Positions 35,001 through 44,693 are shown, counted from the first letter of the stretch. The stretch: 64,000 bases of DNA from Companilactobacillus pabuli (GCF_014058425.1 NZ_CP049366.1:1054001-1118000), one strand, 5' to 3'. A program made the numbers and translations. Notes: generated from the letters alone by a model not told the origin.

Positions 35001-35703
35001 CCAAACCTTGTTTAACGGTCAACAGAATTTCATCTAGACGTAACTTGATCTGTGGCAAAAATTCCTTTTGATAAAATTCACTTTGACTGAAAGAATCTGT
35101 AAATTCGTATGTTTTGCTCAAATCGTCCAAGTAAGCTTTTGTGTCACTAGTTGTAATTGCAAAATCGTACAGTTTAAAAACAATATCTTTCAAACCATCG
35201 TCAGTTTTGTCATTAGTAAAATTATTTGTTAAATTGATGAAATTATAATCATCCTTGTCATAATAACTATTACGTACATTATCATAAGCTTGTTCTTGAA
35301 TAATTGACTTTTCAGTGTCATCACTCAATAAGCGAAAATTGGGATCTAGATCGATTACATAATAAAACTTCTTGATGACGCTCAAGCAAAATGCGTGCAA
35401 GGTACTGATATTAGCCATTGGGATACGAAAAATTTGTTTTTGGAGACGTCTTTTTTCATCAGCATTGTCAGTTTGATTGACAGCTTCTTTTAGTGCTTTT
35501 AATAATCGATCTTTCATCTCTTGTGCGGCAGCCTCGGTAAAAGTTGCTACCAATAAATTATCAACATCTTCATCGCTCTTCAATTCACGCAAGATTCGTT
35601 CAATTAAAATAGTCGTCTTCCCTGAACCAGCCGCAGCTGAAACCAAAATATCATGTCCACGATGTTCAATTGCTTTTTCTTGATCTTTTGTCCACTTAGG
35701 CAT
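32095..35703 (-). CDS. addA: ATP-dependent helicase/nuclease subunit A
   Basis: 1202 residues; also called RexA. UvrD-like helicase with Walker A SAAAGSGKTT (20-30), LDFNDLEHRAVDIL, LMIDEYQDVNAMQ, GDIKQSIYGFRQA, LSMNFRSS, VMTVHGSKGLEFPIVIYL and LRLLYVALTRAKQKLI-like RLLYVALTRAKQ. The C-terminal RecB-type nuclease holds IIFDYKTDHV (D-x-K). Forms the RecBCD-like end-processing complex with AddB. Overlaps addB by 8 nt; GGAGG before ATG. Confidence 0.96.
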   Translation of the reverse strand: MPKWTKDQEKAIEHRGHDILVSAAAGSGKTTILIERILRELKSDEDVDNLLVATFTEAAAQEMKDRLLKALKEAVNQTDNADEKRRLQKQIFRIPMANISTLHAFCLSVIKKFYYVIDLDPNFRLLSDDTEKSIIQEQAYDNVRNSYYDKDDYNFINLTNNFTNDKTDDGLKDIVFKLYDFAITTSDTKAYLDDLSKTYEFTDSFSQSEFYQKEFLPQIKLRLDEILLTVKQGLDLAAVDELAGTYLDVFKEAEERLQKIYSELSQYNYDQLREFFYNFKFKNKKQRVTKADKEGKDLSLMNEAGDVKKTLDDQLKSLVTDYFLKSEIGVNEALKVAQGLVQKLVEVEYSFIKEFQKLKTNSHVLDFNDLEHRAVDILEGEVDGRKIAQEYYQNKFHELMIDEYQDVNAMQDKIIDLLSCENNHRFMVGDIKQSIYGFRQAAPRLFTEKYEAFQKDDNDDELIQLSMNFRSSKAVDDFVNNIFTKIFDKKIGDIDYDEKSKLITGTNFPDAVDTTNEFDVYVGDEDEEITKRQTLISAAAKKIQTLIDQGFEIYDSKMKADTEAEKIRPLRYSDIAILSRVRDNNTDIISYFSKVNIPVMVKDAQNYFQTTELQIMMSMLKLVDNPYEDIPLVAVLRSPIVGLNEEELAKIRIIDKRNSYFTALNEYAVSEDGEEHLKNKISSFLVQLDNYRDFANKNSIARLIWKIYQETGILEYVSGMPGGKQRAANLHALYQRANAYEENNYKGLHQFINFIQRMQKLDKDLSQPNSIEANDDTVKVMTVHGSKGLEFPIVIYLDMDKKFNMMDVKSDTVFDAQKGIGITIADNETRIKYRTIPRGIISYQKKIATVSEEMRLLYVALTRAKQKLIMLGFSKDSDKLLKTWNNVTMTNNLVNESARMKANNFQNLVGISTLQDAKAPDYYDEDSHLQFKLIEAKAEDAKTTKNQTIKLLPKEPSQLFKDAVADILDLDYQYQESVETTAYQSVSEIKGLFEDPDDENMTEMLPEKSRYNLGSFAQPDFLTKTKKVTNAEIGSATHLVLQKINIEKTPEVDDFKELVTQMTNEKLLTPELAEKIDCSSLAKFYQSNLGKKIVDNHQSVSREFPCSILMPAKRLFKDTAKDYSINDKILVHGIIDGVIELNEGVIIFDYKTDHVTSQNEDELVKKYSGQVNLYAKAIEAIKKKPVLGKYLYFLKKDKAVKL

Positions 35704-38700
35704 TGTCTTCCTCCAAAATTTCTCCGATTTTTTCTAGAACGTCTTTTTTGTTGTAATTGATAATATCGTGATACTCATTTTCTGGTAACATCGCATCAAA
35801 TTCAAAAATTGGACGAAAATCACTGTATTGTAAATAGGTAACTTTTTTGTAGCGATAAGGATTTAGATTTAGCTTTCCTGAATAAATTTTCTCGCCAGCA
35901 TTTTTGATCAAACGACGATTATAATTAAGAATCTTAAAGAGATCATCATCAGAAATCACATTGTCTTTACCAAAACTGACTACCGGAGACCTAGATGATC
36001 TTACATTTTTGGAAGTTCTAGCCTCCGTATCAAAATTATCCAGCAAATCTTCATCATTTAGTAAAATCCCTTGCAACTTGAATTGAGCCAATATTTGTTC
36101 AGCAAGCGGCACTTGTTTTTTACTCAACGGAATAAAAGGATTGCTAATGTGCTCATATAAAGCTCCTCCAACTTTCACATCAGAGTCGTCTACCTTAAAT
36201 AGTTCCAAATTGTCATTCAAACTTTGAATGTACGTTGGCATCTGCATAGTGATTCCATTTAAAAATTGTGGGAAGTTGAAGTCTTTGCCACTCGACTTGT
36301 AATCGATAATCGTCAAGTAAGCTAACGCCTGTTCTGGCAAAAGCATTTCATCGATTCGATCGATTTTTCCACGGACGTTGATTTTATGATTTCCGGGCAG
36401 TTCATAGGATAAGCCTGGTAGATCTTGCTGATTATTGATTCGACCAAAAGTCACTTCTGAACGTTTGGGGTTAAAACCATTGCGTTGATACTGTTGTCTC
36501 ATATTTTTAACTAATTGAACTAACGTACTTTGCAATTTATTAGAGATGTAAAGCATTCGAGCAGAAGATTTGAAGATTTTATTTTCTGGTAAACTAGCTT
36601 GTTCCTCAAATAAATCAGAAATTAACGCGGTTATCTCCTGATCATTAAAATCTGCCAATCTTTGATTATGCTTATTAAGGTATTTGACTAAGCTATCTAA
36701 AACAGCGTGAAATACTGAGCCCGTTTGAGCTGGCGTTATCTCAAATAATTGTCGAGGATACAAACGCAAACCATATCTCAAAAAATACTCGTATTCATTT
36801 TTGTAGAAAGTCTCTAATTGAGAAATCGAAACATTGATATTTTTGCCATACAAAGCATTGACCGTTTCTGGAGTTAGATCAACGGGCTTATTTTGATAAT
36901 TCAACGAACTCAAGGCAAATTCAGAGTTTTCCTTATCACGACCTAACAATTGCTTACGAACATACTGCCAAGCATCTGGCAAATTAGCATTTTTATCCAA
37001 AGCACTGCGTGAAATCCTAATCAAGTAATTCAGCGTCGAAGCTTTTGAACCAATGTATTGCAAAATATGATTATCTTCTAAATCGTCAGTTGCTGGATTG
37101 AGTAATTTGTCTTCGATTTCCAAATTAAAATGGTCTTTGATTCGTTTGACATAACTGGATAACTCTTGCTTCTTATTATCCTCTGTCAAATTAGGATAAG
37201 TAAAAATCAAGCGTTGAGAACTAGCTGTAAATGAAATGTCGTGCAAATATGGTTCCGCATTGTTGATTACTTCATCTGATTCTTTCAAATACTTACCATC
37301 GGTCAAATTATTATTCAAAAAACCACGTTCATCATCAGTTACCAGATTGTTAGAGACCGTTGCTCCTGGCATATTGGCAGTTGTTGAACCTAAAATAAAA
37401 GTAATTTTACGATTATTAGGTTGAATCATTCCAATTTCAGAAATACTTACAGCATCAAGCGTTGAAGGAATCTGAGAATAAGTAGCGTTTTCAAAGGCAG
37501 CATCCAAAATACTGATGAAATCGTCTGATTCAAATTCTTTTTCACCAAAAACAGTTACGTATTCGTCTAAGATTTGGTTAAACAAATTAACAATTTGCTC
37601 TGGTTGATTAGCTAACGTTAAATTTTGTTCTTCAGTTGCCTGTTTCTGCCAAGTTAACAAGACATCAAAAACGTGATTCTTAGTTAAGAAAGCGTACAAG
37701 GCAGTAGCACTTTCAAGTGAAGATAATTTTTGATCCAAAAACTTGTCTAATTGCTGGTAAATTGATTTTATAAAACTTTTAATGACATTCATTAATTGAT
37801 ATTCATGGATTTTTTCAGCATCAACTTTTTCATCTAGTTGAACATCAGGTTTAAAGGCAGCGCCTAACCAATTTTTCTTGGTTGTGCCATTAGCTAAAGC
37901 GTAGTTTTCTGTTAAATCTAGAGCTTGTCTAAAAGCTGATAAATCATCTTTGAATTCATCGGGAATCAATAGTTCCGTTCTTAACAAACTAATTACATCG
38001 TCTTCTTGCATCCCTTTGTTGTGAACGGCAAATAAAAGGTCAACCAAACGTTTAAACGGATGATTAGCCATTTTCTTTTGCAAATCGATGAAATAAGGTA
38101 CTTCATTATTTTCCATGAATGATTCAATAAAGGAACTATACTCTGATAAATTACGTGCTAAAATCAAAAAGTCGTTGTAACGATAACCTTGACGAGCTAC
38201 CATTTGTCGGATGTATGAACTAACTGCAGAGATCTCAGTTTGTTTATCAGTACATCTCCACACCTGAACGGAGCGCTTATCATCAAAAATTGAATCTTTG
38301 ATATTTCCTACGCCACTAGACTGAATCCAATAGTCTTCCAGTTTTGCTAAATCAGGACTAATTCTTGGATTTTGTGCAAAGTACTCTTTACTGGCAATCT
38401 GCTGCTGTTTGGCAAAATCAATCAATTGCTGGTAAGTCGAATCAGCACGGTAATAAAAATCGGCTGGATCGTTCGTATTTGATTTTTCTAAGACTAATGA
38501 CACGTCAAGATTGCCACTGTTAATCATCAATGATTTTACTAAATTTAATTCTGTGGCTGTGAATGATGAAAAGCCTTCAATATAAAAGTGATAATGACTT
38601 GTCTTAATCTTGGTATTCAAATAATCAGCCAAAGCATTCAATTGAAAATCATTAGTATTATAATTTTGGATTTGTTCCAAATAAGCTGTATAAATTAAAT

Positions 38701-39190
38701 TTAATTCCTGAATTTTATCGGCAAAAACATCTTGTCCGTTATCATTCAAGACTAATTCAATATCTTCTGGTTGAACTTGTCCGTTCATAAACTCATTGAA
38801 TTGAGAAATCATTTGATCTAAAAATCCAGGTTTATCAATCATTCCTGAAAAAATTTTCAAATCTTTTTTGTGCGTTTGAACGATTTCTTTTAATAACATA
38901 GCTGCTTTAGTTTGCGTTAAGCTTTCTAAGTTATACTCACCACTGTCACGCAAAAAATACCAAGCTAAACGTGAGAACGAGAAAGTTTGGACATTATTTG
39001 TAGCAATCAATTCATCGTCATCATTACCAAATGACTTGAGAATATTGACTTCGGACTCGAATTTTATGTGATTGGGAACTAAGAAAAAGAATTGTCCCTC
39101 TGGATCTTTTTGAAAATCTTCATTAAATAATTCCATCATTTTTTGATGATGGTCAAATTGGTTCTTACCTAATACAAAATTTAATGTCAT
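35696..39190 (-). CDS. rexB: ATP-dependent nuclease subunit B, RexB type
   Basis: 1164 residues. N-terminus FVLGKNQFDHH takes the place of the Walker A found in Bacillus AddB (GRSGSGKT), so no ATP binding is expected here. Inactive-helicase core follows, and the C-terminal nuclease domain keeps LTIIDYKSSGKDF (D-Y-K active site). The Fe-S cysteines of AddB are absent: the site of SRLExFxxCPF reads ISQLETFYKNEYEYF. This is the streptococcal/lactobacillar RexB form. Partner of addA downstream; divergent from mvk. Confidence 0.93.
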   Translation of the reverse strand: MTLNFVLGKNQFDHHQKMMELFNEDFQKDPEGQFFFLVPNHIKFESEVNILKSFGNDDDELIATNNVQTFSFSRLAWYFLRDSGEYNLESLTQTKAAMLLKEIVQTHKKDLKIFSGMIDKPGFLDQMISQFNEFMNGQVQPEDIELVLNDNGQDVFADKIQELNLIYTAYLEQIQNYNTNDFQLNALADYLNTKIKTSHYHFYIEGFSSFTATELNLVKSLMINSGNLDVSLVLEKSNTNDPADFYYRADSTYQQLIDFAKQQQIASKEYFAQNPRISPDLAKLEDYWIQSSGVGNIKDSIFDDKRSVQVWRCTDKQTEISAVSSYIRQMVARQGYRYNDFLILARNLSEYSSFIESFMENNEVPYFIDLQKKMANHPFKRLVDLLFAVHNKGMQEDDVISLLRTELLIPDEFKDDLSAFRQALDLTENYALANGTTKKNWLGAAFKPDVQLDEKVDAEKIHEYQLMNVIKSFIKSIYQQLDKFLDQKLSSLESATALYAFLTKNHVFDVLLTWQKQATEEQNLTLANQPEQIVNLFNQILDEYVTVFGEKEFESDDFISILDAAFENATYSQIPSTLDAVSISEIGMIQPNNRKITFILGSTTANMPGATVSNNLVTDDERGFLNNNLTDGKYLKESDEVINNAEPYLHDISFTASSQRLIFTYPNLTEDNKKQELSSYVKRIKDHFNLEIEDKLLNPATDDLEDNHILQYIGSKASTLNYLIRISRSALDKNANLPDAWQYVRKQLLGRDKENSEFALSSLNYQNKPVDLTPETVNALYGKNINVSISQLETFYKNEYEYFLRYGLRLYPRQLFEITPAQTGSVFHAVLDSLVKYLNKHNQRLADFNDQEITALISDLFEEQASLPENKIFKSSARMLYISNKLQSTLVQLVKNMRQQYQRNGFNPKRSEVTFGRINNQQDLPGLSYELPGNHKINVRGKIDRIDEMLLPEQALAYLTIIDYKSSGKDFNFPQFLNGITMQMPTYIQSLNDNLELFKVDDSDVKVGGALYEHISNPFIPLSKKQVPLAEQILAQFKLQGILLNDEDLLDNFDTEARTSKNVRSSRSPVVSFGKDNVISDDDLFKILNYNRRLIKNAGEKIYSGKLNLNPYRYKKVTYLQYSDFRPIFEFDAMLPENEYHDIINYNKKDVLEKIGEILEEDNA

Positions 39191-39292
39191 ATTTATTCAC
39201 CCGCAAAAATTTTATCATAGTTAACTGCCATAAAGTGGAAATCATCACAATAGATGTATAAAATAAATACTTAGAGAAACTGAGGTGAGCAT

Positions 39293-40243
39293 GTGCTTAA
39301 AGGAATAGGAAAAAGTCACGGAAAAACGATAATTATGGGAGAACATGCGGTAGTTTATGGCTACCCTGCATTTGCTATCCCATTGTTAAGTACACCTGTG
39401 ATCGTAAAAATAAAACAAAGTGAGAACAATTCTTTGATCTCCAAGTACTATGCTGGAAAAATCGACCAAATTCCAGACTCTTTAGCTGGAGTTAAATACT
39501 TAATTGGTCTACTAGATAACAAAATGAATACTGAACACGTCAATTACACGATCAGTATCGACAGTGGTTTGCCTATCGAACGTGGAATGGGTTCTTCAGC
39601 TGCTATCGCCTGTGCTATCACTAGAGCTTTTTTTGACTTCTTTGATCAAGAACTTGATCATCAGACATTATTAAACTACGTTAACAAATCAGAAACTGTC
39701 ACGCATGGTAAAGCCAGCGGTTTAGATGCTTTAACGGTTAGTTCTGAATATCCGATTAAATTCAGTAAGGATGAAGCTCCCAAAGCCTTTACATTCAATT
39801 CAGAAGGTTTCATCGTAATTGCGGATTCTGGCGTTAAAGGCAAAACTAAAGAAACCGTCGCTGACGTAAAAAAAATGTACGATGAAAACACTAAAGTCGT
39901 TGGTGCATACTTGAAACAATTAGGCGATTATGCTGCCGATGCAAATAAATATCTAAATCAAGGCAACTTGAAGCAATTAGGTTTGGTATTTTCTTTAGCC
40001 AATGAAATCTTAACTAAGTTGAATTTAGCCATTCCCAAAACCGATAAACTAATCGATGCAGCAAATCATGCTGGTTCATTGGGTAGTAAAATCACTGGTG
40101 GTGGTCGTGGTGGCTGCATTATTTGCTTAGCCCGTAATTTGACTAATGCCCAAATGATTCAAAAAGCTCTCGTTAAAAATGGAGCGGAACAAACTTGGAT
40201 TCAACCACTATCAATTTACGCGGAGGATTCAGAAATTGACTAG
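39293..40243 (+). CDS. mvk: mevalonate kinase
   Basis: 316 residues, GHMP kinase. Phosphorylates mevalonate at O5. Motifs: GKSHGKTIIMGEHAVVYG, catalytic glycine-rich IERGMGSSAAIACAI, and GSKITGGGRGGCII. GTG start with GAGGTGAG just upstream; the overlapping ATG two bases earlier is out of frame. First gene of a four-gene operon. Confidence 0.95.
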   Translation: MLKGIGKSHGKTIIMGEHAVVYGYPAFAIPLLSTPVIVKIKQSENNSLISKYYAGKIDQIPDSLAGVKYLIGLLDNKMNTEHVNYTISIDSGLPIERGMGSSAAIACAITRAFFDFFDQELDHQTLLNYVNKSETVTHGKASGLDALTVSSEYPIKFSKDEAPKAFTFNSEGFIVIADSGVKGKTKETVADVKKMYDENTKVVGAYLKQLGDYAADANKYLNQGNLKQLGLVFSLANEILTKLNLAIPKTDKLIDAANHAGSLGSKITGGGRGGCIICLARNLTNAQMIQKALVKNGAEQTWIQPLSIYAEDSEID

Positions 40244-41201
40244 AACAGCACGCGCCTATACAAACATTGCCTTAATTAAATATTGGGGCAAAAAAAATAA
40301 ACAGCTTAAACTTCCCTACACAAATAGTTTGTCACTGACTTTAGACAGATTTTATACTGATACGCTTGCTACAACTATCGATAATGATAAAGACATCATC
40401 ACATTAAATGATCAATTGTTAAATGATGCAGAAAGTAAAAGGATTCGTAATTATTTAGATACCGTCAGACAAATGTATTCATTTGACGAGCATTTTCAGA
40501 TCAAAACTACCAATCACGTTCCAACTTCGGCTGGTTTTGCTTCGTCTGCCTCTGGCTTTGCTGCTTTAGCCGGTGCTATCAATGAAACTAAACAATTAAA
40601 TCTTGATAAAAAACAACTTTCAATTTTGGCTAGAAATGGCTCAGGTTCTGCTAGTCGTTCAATCTACGGTGGTTTCGTCGAATGGAATGCTGGTTTTGAT
40701 AATGAGTCTTCTTTTGCCGTGCCTATTGACGAAACCCCAGACATTGACTTAACCTTACTATCGGTTGTGATCAATCAACATAGTAAGAAGGTTTCTTCAA
40801 CTGTCGGCATGGAAAATAGTGTAAAAACCTCCCCTTTTTACTCAAATTGGGTTACACTTGTGTCTTCAGAGATAAAAGAAATTAAGCAAGCAATTGCTCA
40901 AAAAGATTTACAAAAAATCGGAGAGATTTCCGAGCACAATGCAATGAGTATGCATGCTTTGACCTTGTCTGCTAATCCTTCGTTCACTTATTTTGCACCA
41001 GAAACAATTCGGATAATTCAATTAATTAAGGAAATTCGTCAAAAAGGGATTTTCGCGTATGCTACAATTGATGCTGGTCCAAATGTTAAAATAATATGTA
41101 CGAAAGAATCAATTCAAAGGGTTCAAACATACATCGAACAACAACTATCAAATGTAACGACTGTCGTTGCCAACATTGGTCACGGAATCGAATATATCTG
41201 A
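40236..41201 (+). CDS. mvaD: diphosphomevalonate decarboxylase
   Basis: 321 residues from TTG 40236, overlapping mvk by 8 nt with GGAGG before it; homologues begin TARAYTNIALIKYWGK. Converts mevalonate-5-PP to isopentenyl-PP with ATP. Motifs NIALIKYWGKKN, LPYTNSLSLTLD, PTSAGFASSASGFAALA, GSGSASRSIYGGFVEW, and TIDAGPNVKIICT with catalytic Asp. Confidence 0.95.
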   Translation: MTRTARAYTNIALIKYWGKKNKQLKLPYTNSLSLTLDRFYTDTLATTIDNDKDIITLNDQLLNDAESKRIRNYLDTVRQMYSFDEHFQIKTTNHVPTSAGFASSASGFAALAGAINETKQLNLDKKQLSILARNGSGSASRSIYGGFVEWNAGFDNESSFAVPIDETPDIDLTLLSVVINQHSKKVSSTVGMENSVKTSPFYSNWVTLVSSEIKEIKQAIAQKDLQKIGEISEHNAMSMHALTLSANPSFTYFAPETIRIIQLIKEIRQKGIFAYATIDAGPNVKIICTKESIQRVQTYIEQQLSNVTTVVANIGHGIEYI

Positions 41202-41225
41202 TATAAATTGAAAGGTATGATATTT

Positions 41226-42305
41226 TTGTCTACAGGAAAAGCACCTGGAAAATTATATTTAGCTGGGGAGTATGCGGTCGTTGAAACGGGATTTCCCGCA
41301 GTTTTGACTTCTGTCAATAAATATGTGACTGTTACCATTAACAAAGCTAAAAATGGTGGAACAATCCAATCTAAAAATCTCAACAAAGAATTGATTCACT
41401 GGAATCGTCAGGGAACGGAATTAGTCTTCGATGATTCTGAGAGCCAATTGCAATACATCTTGGCTGCTATCAAGTTCGTTGAAAAATACGCTTTAGAGCG
41501 CGGAACTAAATTAAGTTATTATGATTTATTAGTTACTAGTGAATTAGATTCCTCAGATGGCAAGAAATTTGGTCTTGGATCATCAGCTGCTGTCACAGTC
41601 GCCGTCGTAAAGACTTTAGGCGATTTTTATCACTTAGATTTGTCAGCAATGGATATTTACAAGATTTCAGCTATTTCTCACCTATCGGTTCAAGGTAATG
41701 GTAGTCTGGGTGACATTGCCGCTAGTGCTTTTGGTGGCATTGTTGCTTACTACTCACCAGATCGTAACTGGATTTTTAATATGGTAAGAAACCACAGTAT
41801 TACCGAAATTTTGTCACTCGATTGGCCTGAATTAAAAATTCAAAGCTTAAATCTTCCTGACAATCTAGAATTAACAGTTGGTTGGACAGGCTCTCCCGCT
41901 TCAACATCTATTTTAGTTGATCGAATTGCTTTGACTAAAGTTCAAAAAGTCGAGAAATATCAAAAATTTCTTCATGCTAGTCGTCAAAATGTTGAAAAAC
42001 TAATTGATGGATTTAAAACTAACAATTCTAATCTCGTCAAAGAAACTTTTAGTAAGTATCGTAATCTATTAGCCGATTTAGCCGAATTTAGTGATGTTCA
42101 CATTGAAACAGAACTCCTCACTAAACTTTGCGATATTGCTGAAAAGCTTGGAGGTTCAGCCAAGACTTCCGGTGCCGGTGGTGGCGATTGCGGAATCGTT
42201 TTAAGTGATATGGATCTTGATGTAACTGAATTGAAAAAAGAGTGGCGAAAAGTTGGAATTACCCCTCTTACCTTAAAAATTGGAGACACAATTGCTCATG
42301 CCTAA
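41226..42305 (+). CDS. pmk: phosphomevalonate kinase
   Basis: About 359 residues, GHMP kinase converting phosphomevalonate to diphosphomevalonate. Motifs APGKLYLAGEYAVVE, KFGLGSSAAVTVAVVK, SLGDIAASAFGGIVAY and AKTSGAGGGDCGIV. The start is uncertain. TTG 41226 gives the usual short N-terminus and has AAAGG 10 nt upstream; ATG 41217 is too close to AAAGG and TTG 41208 has none. Confidence 0.92.
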   Translation: MSTGKAPGKLYLAGEYAVVETGFPAVLTSVNKYVTVTINKAKNGGTIQSKNLNKELIHWNRQGTELVFDDSESQLQYILAAIKFVEKYALERGTKLSYYDLLVTSELDSSDGKKFGLGSSAAVTVAVVKTLGDFYHLDLSAMDIYKISAISHLSVQGNGSLGDIAASAFGGIVAYYSPDRNWIFNMVRNHSITEILSLDWPELKIQSLNLPDNLELTVGWTGSPASTSILVDRIALTKVQKVEKYQKFLHASRQNVEKLIDGFKTNNSNLVKETFSKYRNLLADLAEFSDVHIETELLTKLCDIAEKLGGSAKTSGAGGGDCGIVLSDMDLDVTELKKEWRKVGITPLTLKIGDTIAHA

Positions 42306-43344
42306 ACAAGATGCACAAATGCAACGCAAAGTTGAACATCTTTTCTTAGCTGAAAAATTTTTTACAGACGAATCCTTCGCCGATTTCGACAGGGTTCGCC
42401 TTCTTCATAATGCCCTACCAGAATTAAAAGTAAACGACATTGATCTAACGACAAATTTTTTAGGTAGAAAAATGTCGTTGCCGATTTATTTTAATGCAAT
42501 CACAGGTGGCTCTAGACCGTCTCATAAATTCAATACTGAATTATCCCAACTGGCGGCTAAATTGAACATCCCTGTTTCTAGTGGCTCAATGGGCGTTTAC
42601 TTACGTTTGCCAGAAGAAACTAAGGCATCATTTACTACTTTAAGAGAGCACAATCCAAATGGCTTTGTAATTGCTAATGTTTCGGCCAAAGTCAATGCAC
42701 AACAAGCACAAGCTGCTATTGATCTTCTAAAAGCCGATGCATTACAAATCCATCTTAATGCCTTACAGGAATTAGCTATGCCAGAAGGAGACCAAGAATT
42801 TTTTTGGATGGATCACATTAAAGAAATTGTTGATACCGTAACTGTTCCTGTCATCGTTAAGGAAGTTGGTTTTGGGATATCTCAAGAAAATCTTGCGCAA
42901 TTATTCAATATTGGTGTTAAAAATGTAGATATTTCAGGCTTCGGTGGTACTGACTTTGCCCAAATCGAGAGTGAACGCAATCATGAATTGGACTTGACCT
43001 ACCTAGATCGATTCTCTCTTTCAACCGTTGAATCACTTTTGGAGTCAAGAAGCTACCAAAATAATCTAAATATCCTTGCTTCCGGTGGTATCAGAACACC
43101 AATGGATGTCATTAAGGCTATACGTATGGGTGCTACTAGCGTTGGCATGTCAGGTTTAGTCTTACACCACTTACAGAAGTACTCTTTTGGTGAAACAGAA
43201 ATTTTCTTCACCGAATTTATCAAACAACTCAAATTGATCATGGCTGCTATCGGCGCTAAATCAATTGAGGATATAAAAAAAGCCCCCATCATTTTTGACG
43301 GGAACTTAACTAATTATATGAAACAACGTCATATTAACTTCTAA
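42298..43344 (+). CDS. fni: type 2 isopentenyl-diphosphate delta-isomerase
   Basis: About 348 residues, FMN- and NADPH-dependent TIM barrel isomerising IPP and DMAPP. Motifs MSLPIYFNAITGGS, HLNALQE-type IHLNALQELAMPEGD, VKEVGFGIS, NVDISGFGGTDFAQIE, and ASGGIRTPMDVIKAIRMGATSVGMSG in parts. Start ATG 42298 overlaps pmk by 8 nt; TTG 42292 has better spacing to GGAG and would add two residues. Its terminator lies within the opposite gene. Confidence 0.94.
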   Translation: MPKQDAQMQRKVEHLFLAEKFFTDESFADFDRVRLLHNALPELKVNDIDLTTNFLGRKMSLPIYFNAITGGSRPSHKFNTELSQLAAKLNIPVSSGSMGVYLRLPEETKASFTTLREHNPNGFVIANVSAKVNAQQAQAAIDLLKADALQIHLNALQELAMPEGDQEFFWMDHIKEIVDTVTVPVIVKEVGFGISQENLAQLFNIGVKNVDISGFGGTDFAQIESERNHELDLTYLDRFSLSTVESLLESRSYQNNLNILASGGIRTPMDVIKAIRMGATSVGMSGLVLHHLQKYSFGETEIFFTEFIKQLKLIMAAIGAKSIEDIKKAPIIFDGNLTNYMKQRHINF

Positions 43345-44693
43345 CGTCTTAATCCTTTTGGATAGACGTTTTTTATTTGCTGATTACTGTAACGTCCCCA
43401 ACTAAATAGCTTGCCTTCAAATGAAAGACCAATCCATTTATTGTCAAAATCCGGACGTTGCTTCAAAATCACTGATTCACCATGTAAATATTTATCATAT
43501 TGTTCTTGATCCAATTCAAAAACTGTTTTTAATTCATTAGGTTTGAGTGCTAACATCCATGCGATGTCAGGCTCAAATCTATTTTTTTTGAATTCACCAA
43601 GCCTTAACCCATTGCGCAAAATATGCAATCCTTTGAAACGATTATCCAAACTAGCTGCTTGATATAAGAAGTCATTAATTTTTAGCCAGTTATTTTCAGA
43701 CAAGGTAGTTAAATTAGTTTTGGCAAATTTATTCACGAATTTAAGGTCGTCTTTTTTCAAACCAGTGTTAATTTGGCGTTCCTTTGGTTCAGCTTTTTCA
43801 CCATCTTTAACCATTTTGCACATGAAATGGCCTTCACCATTGAATTGATCAGGGAACATTCGCAGAGCTTTCTTTAATTCAGGGTTATTATTCCCCCACT
43901 CTGGGCGACCGTCTTCCATACCGGCATACTTTTTAACTTCAACCAAATGCATGTCAGGATACTTTTTCAAGAACCAATCAATATTTTGTTCATTTTCTTC
44001 TGGAGAAAAAGTACAAGTTGAATAAACTAATGTACCACCGTTGTCCAACAATTTGTAAGTTGAATCTAAAATATGCTGCTGACGGTTGGCACATTGTTCA
44101 ACATAGTCTAGTGACCAGTATTGAGTTGATTTGGGATCTTTTCTGAACATTCCTTCGCCAGAACATGGAGCGTCAACCAAAATTTTATCAAAATAATTAT
44201 TGAATTTCTTTTCAAAATCTTTAGGAGAATTATTAGTTACAACAGTATTAGTAATCCCCATTCTTTCAATGTTAGAGGATAATACTTTGGCACGCTTAGA
44301 ATTAATCTCGTTGCTGACTAAAAGCCCCTGAGAGGCCATTTTTGAAGCTATATAGGTTGTTTTACTACCAGGAGCAGCACACAAGTCTAAAATTTTATCG
44401 TCTTTAGTGGGATCAAGAATTTCTGTTACGTACATGGCACTAGGTTCTTGACTGTAAACATATCCAGAAATATGGTCAATTGAATTACCATCAATATCGC
44501 CATAATAACCAATCGAACTGTATTCAATCGGATTATCCAAAGAATAAGCAACATTTTGATAATTAGGCTTCAATGGATTCAAACGAAAAGCATCTTGACT
44601 ATCTTCTTGAATAGCAGAAAATAATCTTTCGGCTCTATCCCCCATTAAATTACGATATTTTTCTTTAAAGTCATTACTTAAATCGACTTTCAT
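43341..44693 (-). CDS. RsmF-type rRNA (cytosine-C5) methyltransferase
   Basis: 450 residues of the NOL1/NOP2/Sun family. Methyltransferase core with DLCAAPGSKTTYIASKMA, KILVDAPCSGEGMFRKDP (motif IV Cys) and GGTLVYSTCTFSPEENE (motif VI catalytic Cys). C-terminal RNA-binding extension of the RsmF/PUA-like type (about 290-450). Likely methylates 16S or 23S rRNA cytosines; exact site unknown. Stop codon overlaps that of fni. Start 3 nt after the stop of the upstream membrane protein gene, hence probably cotranscribed. Confidence 0.88.
   Translation of the reverse strand: MKVDLSNDFKEKYRNLMGDRAERLFSAIQEDSQDAFRLNPLKPNYQNVAYSLDNPIEYSSIGYYGDIDGNSIDHISGYVYSQEPSAMYVTEILDPTKDDKILDLCAAPGSKTTYIASKMASQGLLVSNEINSKRAKVLSSNIERMGITNTVVTNNSPKDFEKKFNNYFDKILVDAPCSGEGMFRKDPKSTQYWSLDYVEQCANRQQHILDSTYKLLDNGGTLVYSTCTFSPEENEQNIDWFLKKYPDMHLVEVKKYAGMEDGRPEWGNNNPELKKALRMFPDQFNGEGHFMCKMVKDGEKAEPKERQINTGLKKDDLKFVNKFAKTNLTTLSENNWLKINDFLYQAASLDNRFKGLHILRNGLRLGEFKKNRFEPDIAWMLALKPNELKTVFELDQEQYDKYLHGESVILKQRPDFDNKWIGLSFEGKLFSWGRYSNQQIKNVYPKGLRR
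43343..43377 (+). terminator. fni terminator embedded in the 3' end of the opposing methyltransferase gene
   Basis: AACGTCT (43343-43349) / AGACGTT (43364-43370) with inner ATCC-TTTT-GGAT, then TTTTTATTT. The same bases encode the last residues of the convergent gene. Confidence 0.85.
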
